The notes below the pieces were generated by a model. The model saw only the letters and a program-made list of their open reading frames with translations, ran no database searches and was not told the DNA's origin. From positions 1-64,000 of the forward strand of contig NZ_JAHCAP010000008.1 of NCBI RefSeq assembly GCF_019634815.1: DNA of 64,000 bases, given 5' to 3'. This stretch comes from Dokdonella sp. (lineage in GTDB: Bacteria > Pseudomonadota > Gammaproteobacteria > Xanthomonadales > Rhodanobacteraceae). This document shows, piece by piece, positions 57,879-64,000 of this stretch (its first letter is position 1; each line of letters starts with the position of its first letter). Made by a program: the position numbers and the translations under genes.

Positions 57879-58244
57879 TAATCCAATACCATGGGCCGCA
57901 AGTCATGCTCGGCTCCCGAGCTTCGGCTCGCGGTGGTCTCATTTCGAGCTCACCCAGTGCAATGGTCGACCGGCCGTGAGGCGATGTCGTGAGCCGAGCG
58001 TCACTGTGTCTTGTGGCAGGGAACGCCCGTTGGATGCGAACCGAATCGTCCTGGTTGCATGCAGCGCAGCCGCGATTGGATCCGAGCGGCGTGCAACAGC
58101 GATCCACGATCGGGCGCGCCTGCGCGATTGGCGACACACACCACTTCGTTGATCGCAGCCACCTCTCGCAGTGGCCCGCGGCGGAACTTGCTGGCTATAC
58201 TTCGCCGATCCACCCTTGTTCCACCCTCATCACGGGAAGACACG
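57879..58244. other. Divergent intergenic region between RND operon and cytochromes
   Basis: About 365 bp with no supported gene. A TATACT (58196-58201) about 44 bp before the first cytochrome start is a candidate -10 element; no matching -35 is visible. Open frames here have atypical composition and no start context. Confidence 0.4.
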
Positions 58245-58565
58245 ATGATGCGAGCGACTGCGCTGCTCCTGCTGTTGGCTTTGTGTTCCATGCCTGCCTT
58301 GGCGGCTGACAAGGGTGATCCTGCCGCCGGCCGGAACAAGGCCTACACCTGCGTCGGCTGCCACGGCATCGAAGGCTGGAAAAACCCTTATCCGAACTAC
58401 CATGTGCCGCGCATCGGCGGACAGAACTACGAGTATCTGGTCAGCGCACTCACCGAATACAAGAAGGGCGAGCGCTCGCATCCGACCATGCGCGCCCAGG
58501 GCGAAAGCATGTCCGACGAGGACATCCGCGACATCGCCGCCTTCCTTTCCAGCATCACGCCGTAA
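58245..58565 (+). CDS. Small c-type cytochrome (class I)
   Basis: A 106-residue exported monoheme cytochrome c. The signal peptide (MRATALLLLLALCSMPALA) is followed by the heme motif CVGCH (Cys36, Cys39, His40) and a distal Met in either PTMRAQGESMS. Family members related to cytochrome c4/c5/c553 carry electrons in the periplasm, often to terminal oxidases. The ATG at 58245 has GGGAAG upstream; a second ATG (58248) follows directly. A second cytochrome gene begins 25 bp after the stop. Confidence 0.9.
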   Translation: MMRATALLLLLALCSMPALAADKGDPAAGRNKAYTCVGCHGIEGWKNPYPNYHVPRIGGQNYEYLVSALTEYKKGERSHPTMRAQGESMSDEDIRDIAAFLSSITP

Positions 58566-58590
58566 TCGGCAGCCAGATCAGGACTTTTCC

Positions 58591-58935
58591 ATGAAGCGCA
58601 CTCTTGCAACATTCGCGGTTTCGATGCTGGTCACGTCCGTCGTTCCGGCGCAGGCAGCCGGCGACATCGAAGCCGGCAAGACCAAGGCGATCGTCTGCCA
58701 GGCCTGTCATGGCGTGGACGGCAACTCGATCGATCCCCAATACCCTCGCCTGGCCGGCCAGTACCGCGATTACCTGCAGCGTGCCCTGCATGAGTACCGC
58801 GAAGGCGGGCGCAGCAACGCGATCATGCTCGGCTTCGCCAAGCCGCTCACCGATCAGGAAATCGAAGATCTTGCGGCCTACTTTGCGGCGCTGCCGGGCA
58901 AACTCAGCACGCTCGACGGCAAGCTCGACAAGTAA
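58591..58935 (+). CDS. Small c-type cytochrome (class I, c553/c4-like)
   Basis: A 114-residue exported monoheme cytochrome c with signal peptide (MKRTLATFAVSMLVTSVVPAQA) and heme motif CQACHGVDGNS (Cys36, Cys39, His40). The segment YPRLAGQYRDYLQRAL and a distal Met (IMLGFAKPLTDQEIEDLAAYFA) follow, typical of one half of cytochrome c4. It is paired with the similar cytochrome just upstream. Together the two genes may supply what is usually a single diheme c4; that is inference. It converges with nfuA. Confidence 0.92.
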   Translation: MKRTLATFAVSMLVTSVVPAQAAGDIEAGKTKAIVCQACHGVDGNSIDPQYPRLAGQYRDYLQRALHEYREGGRSNAIMLGFAKPLTDQEIEDLAAYFAALPGKLSTLDGKLDK

Positions 58936-58976
58936 GCCGGCCCAGCCCTCGCCAAACGCAACAGGCAGCCGGCGTC

Positions 58977-59573
58977 TCAGGCATTCGCCTGACGCGCGTA
59001 GTACGGCTTGTCGCCGCTGCCATGATCGGTGGCGTCACGCACCCCGGTAACTTCCGCGAGGCGCGCCTTGAGCGTGGTCTCGACCCCGTTGCGCAGCGTC
59101 TGATCGGCCATGCCGCAACCATGACAGCCGCCACCGAAACGCAGCACCACGATGCCTTCGGGCGTGATCGAGTCGAGGCTGATGTGGCCGCCATGTGAGG
59201 CCAGTTGCGGGTTGATTTCCGACTCGATCACGTAGCGCACGCGCTCGCTCAGACTCGTATCGGCAGCCGGCACGGCGCCGCGCAGCGCGGGGGCACGAAT
59301 GGTGAGCTCACCGCCGGTTCCCGATCGGATGAAATCGATGTTGGCAGCCTCGAGCCAGGACAGGCTGTCGGCAGCGACAAACAACGAGTATGCCCCGCAA
59401 GGGATCTCGAACTCACTGCCGTCACGTTCGCCGGCTTCGCAGAACTCAAGCTGGCAGTCGGCACGCGGTGTCCCGGGATGAACCGCAACGAGGCGGATCC
59501 CCAGACCCGGCAAATCCTGCTGCTCGATCAGTTTGCGGAAATATTCCTGCGCCGTAGGCGAAATCGAAATCAT
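58977..59573 (-). CDS. nfuA: Iron-sulfur cluster carrier protein NfuA
   Basis: A 198-residue Fe-S carrier that receives [4Fe-4S] clusters and passes them to apo-proteins such as aconitase and lipoyl synthase. The N-terminal degenerate A-type domain (about 1-95) is followed by the Nfu domain with the cluster-binding GGGCHGCGMADQTL motif (Cys150 and Cys153), matching E. coli NfuA positions. The start is set at MISISPTAQEYF, the family N-terminus; the frame extends to 59630. An IscR type-1-like box lies 23 bp upstream, suggesting repression when cells have enough Fe-S clusters. Confidence 0.95.
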   Translation of the reverse strand: MISISPTAQEYFRKLIEQQDLPGLGIRLVAVHPGTPRADCQLEFCEAGERDGSEFEIPCGAYSLFVAADSLSWLEAANIDFIRSGTGGELTIRAPALRGAVPAADTSLSERVRYVIESEINPQLASHGGHISLDSITPEGIVVLRFGGGCHGCGMADQTLRNGVETTLKARLAEVTGVRDATDHGSGDKPYYARQANA

Positions 59574-59595
59574 CGAAAGGCTCGAGACGAAAAAC

Positions 59596-59612
59596 AGGAC
59601 TATTTTAGTCCT
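59596..59612. promoter_or_regulatory. IscR type-1-like operator upstream of nfuA
   Basis: AGGACTA-TTT-TAGTCCT is a perfect inverted repeat. Its core GACTATTTTAGTC matches the E. coli IscR type-1 consensus core GACTrwwwyAGTC at every position. Read toward nfuA it also contains TAAAAT, 5 of 6 matches to a -10 element, so a bound repressor would block the promoter. In E. coli, nfuA is an IscR type-1 target. Confidence 0.75.
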
Positions 59613-59669
59613 GAAAAGAGTCTGCGTCATCAGCGCCTATACTTGCGTCTTCGCCCAAAGAGCATGCCC

Positions 59670-60023
59670 ATGTCTGCCACCGATTCAATTGCCGGCTTGC
59701 GCAATCAACATTGCCAACCACGCCGAGGCCCCGACGACGCCCTGGGCGCCGATGCTTCCGCCCAACTGCTCGCGCAGCTGCCGGGTTGGCAAATCGACCC
59801 GAACAGTCACGGCATACGCAAGAGTTTCAGCTTTGCCGATTACTTTCACAGCATGGCTTTCGTCAACGCGGTCGCATCGATTGCGCACCGCGAGGACCAC
59901 CATCCCGAACTCGACGTCGCCTACAACCGCGTCGGCGTGCACTACTCCACGCACGATGTCGGTGGCCTGTCACTCAACGATTTCATCTGTGCTGCGAAGG
60001 TCGAGGATCTGCGCGCTGGCTGA
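59670..60023 (+). CDS. phhB: Pterin-4a-carbinolamine dehydratase
   Basis: A 117-residue enzyme that dehydrates 4a-hydroxytetrahydrobiopterin, recycling the cofactor of aromatic amino acid hydroxylases. The family signature is present: LAQLPGWQI, KSFSFADYFHSMAFVNAVASIA, REDHHPELDVAYNRVGVHYSTHDVGGLSLNDF, containing the catalytic His-His and later His. The first ~25 residues are less conserved. The ATG at 59670 lies 7 bp after AGAG; another ATG at 59664 is too close to it. A TATACT (59638-59643) may be its -10. It is divergent from nfuA and converges with a HAD phosphatase. No phenylalanine hydroxylase gene is adjacent. Confidence 0.93.
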   Translation: MSATDSIAGLRNQHCQPRRGPDDALGADASAQLLAQLPGWQIDPNSHGIRKSFSFADYFHSMAFVNAVASIAHREDHHPELDVAYNRVGVHYSTHDVGGLSLNDFICAAKVEDLRAG

Positions 60024-60029
60024 TCAAGT

Positions 60030-60743
60030 TCACCCGGTGGCACCGCTGCAGCGATCGAGCGCCACCACGATGCCCTCGGCGCCCGCAATCGTCTGCACGC
60101 GCGGATGCGCGACATCGACGTTGTGCTCGAGCTCGTGTTCCCAGGTCACGTGATAGGGCATGTGGATGCCCCAACCGCCCAGTTCGATCACCGGCTCGAT
60201 GTCCGAGCGCAGCGAGTTGCCGACCATCGCGAAACGTGACGGCTGCACTTCGAATTCGGCCAGCACCTGTGCATAGCGCCGCGAGTCCTTCTCGGAAACG
60301 ATCTCGATGCGCTGGAACAGGTCGGCCAATCCGCTCTGCTCGACCTTGCGCTCCTGATGGAACAGGTCACCCTTGGTGATGAGCACGATGCGATGGTGTG
60401 CGGCGACCGCGGCGACCGCAGCGGCGATGCCGGGCAAGAGCTCGACCGGATGCTCGAGCAAGCTCTTGCCCAAGGCGATGATGCGATGGATGTCGGCAGC
60501 ACTGATACGACCGTCGGTGAGCTCGATCGCCGCCTCGACCATCGACAGCGCCATGCTCTTGGCGCCATAGCCGAACAATGCGAGGTTGCGGCGCTCGGCG
60601 GCATTCAGGCGCGCGCGCACGCCCGCATCGCCAACGTCGATGTACTGCCCGACGATGCGTTCGAATTCGACGCCCGCGTGCTGGTAGTAACCCTCGCTGT
60701 GCCAGAGCGTGTCATCGCCGTCGAAGCCGACCAGTTCAATCAT
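60030..60743 (-). CDS. HAD family hydrolase
   Basis: A 237-residue haloacid-dehalogenase superfamily phosphatase. Motif I is GFDGDDTLWH (nucleophile Asp8, general acid Asp10), motif II is IVLITKGDLFHQ, motif III Lys is in EKDSRRYAQVL and motif IV is MVGNSLRSDIEP. A helical C1-type cap lies between motifs I and II. Substrate cannot be deduced; close relatives act on small phosphorylated metabolites. Its start overlaps the end of rluC by 8 bp, so it is translated with it. Confidence 0.9.
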   Translation of the reverse strand: MIELVGFDGDDTLWHSEGYYQHAGVEFERIVGQYIDVGDAGVRARLNAAERRNLALFGYGAKSMALSMVEAAIELTDGRISAADIHRIIALGKSLLEHPVELLPGIAAAVAAVAAHHRIVLITKGDLFHQERKVEQSGLADLFQRIEIVSEKDSRRYAQVLAEFEVQPSRFAMVGNSLRSDIEPVIELGGWGIHMPYHVTWEHELEHNVDVAHPRVQTIAGAEGIVVALDRCSGATG

Positions 60744-61968
60744 CCTCGGCCACCATCGCCAGCGGCTGCCGCTGCAGCGCGGTGACCACCTGCGCCAATT
60801 CGGGCGCGAGCGGCGCACTGAAATGGAAACTGCGGCTGCCCAGCTCGAAAGCAAAACGCGCCGCATGCAGGAACAGCCGCCGCAGGCCGCGCTCGCGAAT
60901 CGCCTTGTTGAACCCGCGCGCACCGTATTTTTCGTCGCCGGCCAGGGGATGGCCGATGTGCTGGGCATGCACGCGGATCTGGTGGGTGCGGCCGGTATCG
61001 AGTGCGACTTCGACCAGGCTCGCCGCGCCCAATCGTTCGAGCTCGATGAAGCGCGAGCGCGACGGCTTGCCTTCTTCGTCGACTCGCACCATGCGCTCAC
61101 CGCCCTGCAGCACCGACTTGCGCAAGGGCGCATCGACACGCCAGGGCGAGCGTTCCAGCGTACCTGCGAGCAAGGCGAGATAGTGCTTCTCGGTCTGCCC
61201 GGCGCGGATTGCAGCCTGCAAGGCGGTGAGCGCCGAGCGCTTGCGTGCGAGTACCAGCACGCCGCTGGTGTCACGGTCGAGTCGATGCACCAGTTCGAGG
61301 GTGTCGTGCGGCCGAGCCGCCCGCAGCAGTTCGATCACACCAAAACTCACGCCGCTGCCGCCGTGGCTGGCTACGCCGGCCGGCTTGTCGATGACGAGAA
61401 AGTCACGATCCTCGTGAATGATCGCGGCCTCGATCCGTTCCAATTGTGTCGCTGGCGGTGGTCCGGACTCGCCGCGCTCGGCAACCCGCACGGGTGGAAT
61501 TCGGATTTCGTCTCCAGCGGCTACCCGCTGGTCGGGTTTGGCACGACCGCCATTGATGCGCACCTCGCCGCTGCGGCAGATGCGGTAGATCAGGCTCTTG
61601 GGCACGCCCTTGAGGCGCGAGGCAAGGAAATTGTCGAGCCGCTGGCCGTCCCTGTCTTCGGCCACCACCACGCGCTCGACACGCGGCGCCGCCTGCTCCG
61701 GTCCGGCCAAAGGGCCACTCTGCTCGTTGCGCGCGGGCCTGGTCTGCGGTGGTGCCAACCGCTTGCCGGACCGAGCTCTCGCAGGGCCGTCGCCATTTGC
61801 GCCGGCTGGCCGGCCACGTGCGGCGCTGTGCTTGCGTTCCGGGCCCGATGGGGCGCGCCGGGCCTTGCCCGAGGCGCTCGCCTTGGCCGGCGTCGAGGCC
61901 CCTGCCTTGCGAGCGCCCTCCGAGTTGCGTCCGGAACTGCGATTTCTCGCCGAAGTCCGTGTCTTCAT
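60736..61968 (-). CDS. rluC: 23S rRNA pseudouridine synthase RluC with extended N-terminus
   Basis: A 410-residue RluA-family pseudouridine synthase, which modifies 23S rRNA (positions 955, 2504 and 2580 in E. coli). An S4 RNA-binding domain begins near residue 98 (EDRDGQRLDNFLASRLKGVPKSLIYRICRSGEV). The catalytic domain has HRLDRDTSGVLVLA (active-site Asp) and DTGRTHQIRVH. The first ~97 residues are an Arg/Ser/Ala/Gly-rich basic low-complexity extension absent from E. coli RluC (319 aa). The start ATG at 61968 gives this whole region; I see no better internal start codon. It is divergent from rne, as in many gammaproteobacteria. Confidence 0.93.
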   Translation of the reverse strand: MKTRTSARNRSSGRNSEGARKAGASTPAKASASGKARRAPSGPERKHSAARGRPAGANGDGPARARSGKRLAPPQTRPARNEQSGPLAGPEQAAPRVERVVVAEDRDGQRLDNFLASRLKGVPKSLIYRICRSGEVRINGGRAKPDQRVAAGDEIRIPPVRVAERGESGPPPATQLERIEAAIIHEDRDFLVIDKPAGVASHGGSGVSFGVIELLRAARPHDTLELVHRLDRDTSGVLVLARKRSALTALQAAIRAGQTEKHYLALLAGTLERSPWRVDAPLRKSVLQGGERMVRVDEEGKPSRSRFIELERLGAASLVEVALDTGRTHQIRVHAQHIGHPLAGDEKYGARGFNKAIRERGLRRLFLHAARFAFELGSRSFHFSAPLAPELAQVVTALQRQPLAMVAEDD

Positions 61969-61997
61969 TGAAAAAAATCCCCTCGGCCTGATATGCT
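61968..61997 (+). promoter_or_regulatory. Candidate rne promoter
   Basis: TTGAAA (61968-61973) and TATGCT (61992-61997) are 18 bp apart, 347 bp upstream of the rne start codon. The -35 overlaps the first base of rluC. Confidence 0.6.
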
Positions 61998-62344
61998 GCG
62001 GACGCTGGTTGCGTCGCTTTGGTCCCCATCCGCGGGAGGCCGAAGCAAACAATGACGCATCCTTCCCACACGTCCTTGCGTGTGCCGTGGGTTCGAGCAC
62101 TCCGTTGGAGCGACACGCGGCACCGCTCGCCAGATCGTAGTGGGTTGGATCGTGAATTGCTCGCCGTCCCCTTGACGGCGCGGGTTCACGGGCGGGCATG
62201 ACACCAAAACCTTGGTCGACGCGCGGAAGCGTCGGCAGCAACAGGCGCACCTGCCGCCGTCGATCCGCGAAATGCGGAGCCGCGCAGCGCGAGAACCGCG
62301 CAGCGCCGACGGCAGTCGAGCGCCGCTACAGGAATCAAACGACA
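61998..62344 (+). promoter_or_regulatory. Long 5' leader of rne
   Basis: About 340 nt of non-coding leader follow the candidate promoter. The length resembles the roughly 360-nt E. coli rne 5' UTR, which holds hairpins through which RNase E limits its own synthesis. GC-rich inverted segments are present (for example GCGCAGCGCGAGAACCGCGC near 62283), but I could not derive a confident fold or show homology to the E. coli hp2/hp3 elements. Confidence 0.5.
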
Positions 62345-64000
62345 ATGAAACGCATGTTGATCAACGCAACTCAGCGCGAAGAGTTGCGTGTTGCGATCGT
62401 GGACGGACAGAACCTCTACGATCTGGATATCGAAATCCCCTCTCGCGAACAGAAGAAATCCAACATCTACAAGGCGCGCATCACGCGCGTGGAGCAGTCG
62501 CTCGAAGCCTGCTTCGTCGACTACGGCGCCGACCGCCACGGGTTCCTGCCGCTCAAGGAAATCTCCCCGCAATACTTCACCGCGGGGCTGAATCCGAACA
62601 AGGCCGGCATCCGCGAGCTGCTCAAGGAAGGTCAGGAACTGGTCGTCCAGGTCGAGAAGGAAGAGCGTGGCAACAAGGGTGCCGCGCTGACCACCTTCAT
62701 CAGCCTGGCCGGCCGCTACATGGTGCTGATGCCCAACAACCCGAAGGCGGGCGGTGTCTCGCGCCGCATCGAGGGTGAGGATCGCGCCAACATCAAGGAA
62801 GCGCTCGACCACCTCAACGTCCCCGACGAAATGGGCCTGATCGTGCGCACCGCCGGCCTTGGCCGTGACGCCGAGGAACTGCAGTGGGATCTGGATTACC
62901 TGCTGCAACTGTGGAAGGCGATATCCGAAGCCGCGCAAGCGCGCCCATCGCCGTTCCTCATCTATCAGGAATCCAAGCTCATCATCCGCGCCCTGCGCGA
63001 CTACCTGCGCAACGACATCGGCGAGATCCTGGTCGACCACGAAGAGCTCTATCAGGATGCGCGCGAGTTCATGCAGCAGGTGATGCCCAACAACCTGCGC
63101 AAGCTCAAGCACTATCAGGACACCACTCCGCTGTTCTCGCGTTTCCAGATCGAGACCCAGATCGAGAATGCGTTCGAGCGCACCGTGCGCCTGCCGTCGG
63201 GCGGCTCGATCGTGATCGATCAGACCGAAGCGCTGACCGCCATCGACATCAACTCGGCCAAGGCAACCAAGGGCAGCGACATCGAGGAAACCGCGTTCAA
63301 CACCAACTGCGAAGCCGCAGTGGAGATCGCGCGCCAGTTGCGCATCCGTGACGCCGGCGGCCTCATCGTCATCGACTTCATCGACATGGACAGCCCGCGC
63401 CACCAGCGCGATGTCGAGGAAAAACTCAAGGACGCGCTCAAGCTCGATCGCGCGCGCGTGCAGATCGGCCGCATCTCGCGCTTCGGTTTGCTCGAGATGT
63501 CGCGCCAGCGCCTGCGCCCGAGCCTGGGCGAATCGACCCAGATCGTCTGCCCGCGTTGCGAAGGCCATGGCCGCATCCGCAGCGTCGAGTCGCTGTCGCT
63601 GTCTGCGCTGCGTCTGGTCGAGGAACACGCGATGAAGGACAGCACCGGTCAGGTGCTGGTGCAGGCGCCACCGAGCGTCGCCAACTTCCTGCTCAACGAG
63701 AAGCGCAAGCAGCTCACCGAGATCGAGGCTCGGCATGACGTCAACGTCATCGTCGTTGCCGATGACAAGCTCGAGACGCCACATCTGGAAATCCAGCGCC
63801 TGCGCGCCGCCGACATCGGCGAGGACAGCAAGCCCAGCTACCAGCGCACCACTCCGGTCGCGGCGACTCCGCTGCCGACGATGCTGCGCCCGAGTGAAGA
63901 GCCCGAACAGCCTGCCGTTGCAGGCGTCGTGCGAGCCACGCCGGCGCCCGAACGTCCCGAGCCCGCCGCGGCAGGCGCAGCCGCTGCACCGCGCAACCTG
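62345..64000 (+). CDS. rne: Ribonuclease E, N-terminal part (cut by window end)
   Basis: The frame runs uninterrupted for 552 codons to the window edge. The N-terminal half of RNase E is visible: [20 protein letters not shown], an S1 domain ([24 protein letters not shown], about 36-120), the 5' sensor, the DNase I-like catalytic region with AIDINSAK and IDFIDMD (two acidic catalytic residues), and the zinc link CPRCEGHG near residue 402. The start of an Ala/Pro-rich C-terminal scaffold follows. RNase E initiates mRNA decay and matures rRNA and tRNA; the degradosome-binding tail lies outside the window. Confidence 0.97.
   Translation, partial: MKRMLINATQREELRVAIVDGQNLYDLDIEIPSREQKKSNIYKARITRVEQSLEACFVDYGADRHGFLPLKEISPQYFTAGLNPNKAGIRELLKEGQELVVQVEKEERGNKGAALTTFISLAGRYMVLMPNNPKAGGVSRRIEGEDRANIKEALDHLNVPDEMGLIVRTAGLGRDAEELQWDLDYLLQLWKAISEAAQARPSPFLIYQESKLIIRALRDYLRNDIGEILVDHEELYQDAREFMQQVMPNNLRKLKHYQDTTPLFSRFQIETQIENAFERTVRLPSGGSIVIDQTEALTAIDINSAKATKGSDIEETAFNTNCEAAVEIARQLRIRDAGGLIVIDFIDMDSPRHQRDVEEKLKDALKLDRARVQIGRISRFGLLEMSRQRLRPSLGESTQIVCPRCEGHGRIRSVESLSLSALRLVEEHAMKDSTGQVLVQAPPSVANFLLNEKRKQLTEIEARHDVNVIVVADDKLETPHLEIQRLRAADIGEDSKPSYQRTTPVAATPLPTMLRPSEEPEQPAVAGVVRATPAPERPEPAAAGAAAAPRNL

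Noticed and set aside
57643..58152. A possible gene on the plus strand between the RND operon and the cytochromes
   Set aside because: It starts inside the adaptor gene on the opposite strand, has no ribosome site, and its sequence shows no domain or typical codon pattern.

Overview
The window is a GC-rich stretch of a gammaproteobacterial chromosome. It most resembles the order Lysobacterales (Xanthomonadales), and a Rhodanobacteraceae/Dokdonella-like member would fit; this placement is inference. It rests on short palindromic repeats starting with GTAG, secreted proteins carrying an IFxxGF motif, the order 4.5S RNA - tRNA-Ser - dnaX - ybaB - recR, an exbB-exbD-msbA-lpxK cluster, and rne divergent from rluC. 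Nearly all of the DNA is coding, and many neighbours are translationally coupled (ATGA or TGATG overlaps). I see no prophage, insertion sequence or CRISPR array.

1-4.5 kb: the 3' end of a secreted repeat protein; then, on the minus strand, the 4.5S signal-recognition RNA, a tRNA-Ser(GGA), a truncated second copy of that tRNA and two copies of a hairpin-rich repeat; then dnaX, ybaB, recR and hinT (replication, repair, nucleotide hydrolase). 4.5-9.1 kb (minus): moxR, a DUF58 gene, a tgpA-like transglutaminase and an Slp-type lipoprotein form one coupled operon. 9.3-17.6 kb (plus): lolC/E-lolD (lipoprotein release), comEC (DNA uptake), exbB-exbD, msbA and lpxK (lipid A flipping and phosphorylation), i.e. 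an envelope-biogenesis block. 17.9-25 kb: an MgtA-type P-type ATPase and the large helicase Lhr. 25.2-32.3 kb: a small membrane protein, a zinc-independent L36 gene, then a run of a small exported protein, agmatine deiminase, N-carbamoylputrescine amidase (putrescine synthesis), a TraB-family membrane protein and a DUF349 protein.

32.4-37.5 kb (minus): a VOC protein coupled to a beta-propeller diguanylate cyclase, and an exported M19 dipeptidase. 37.6-44.1 kb (plus): a Cu/Ag efflux operon (small Cys/His protein, cusC, cusB with a His/Met-rich repeat tail, cusA), followed by an array of GTAG palindromes. 44.5-49.7 kb: an M9 collagenase-like secreted peptidase, a divergent PAS-AraC regulator and a TPR diguanylate cyclase. 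49.8-57.8 kb (minus): a tripartite drug-type RND system with an adaptor and two different permeases, behind a perfect 22-bp palindromic operator. 58.2-64 kb: two small c-type cytochromes, nfuA with an IscR type-1-like box, phhB, a HAD phosphatase, rluC, and rne (cut by the window end) with a long 5' leader.

The most interesting items are the covarying hairpin repeat beside the tRNA-Ser copies, the truncated tRNA itself, the GTAG repeat array, the IscR-like box at nfuA, the paired RND permeases (one with a large extra membrane module, the other lacking canonical proton-relay residues), and the IFxxGF motif lying inside the collagenase rather than at its end.
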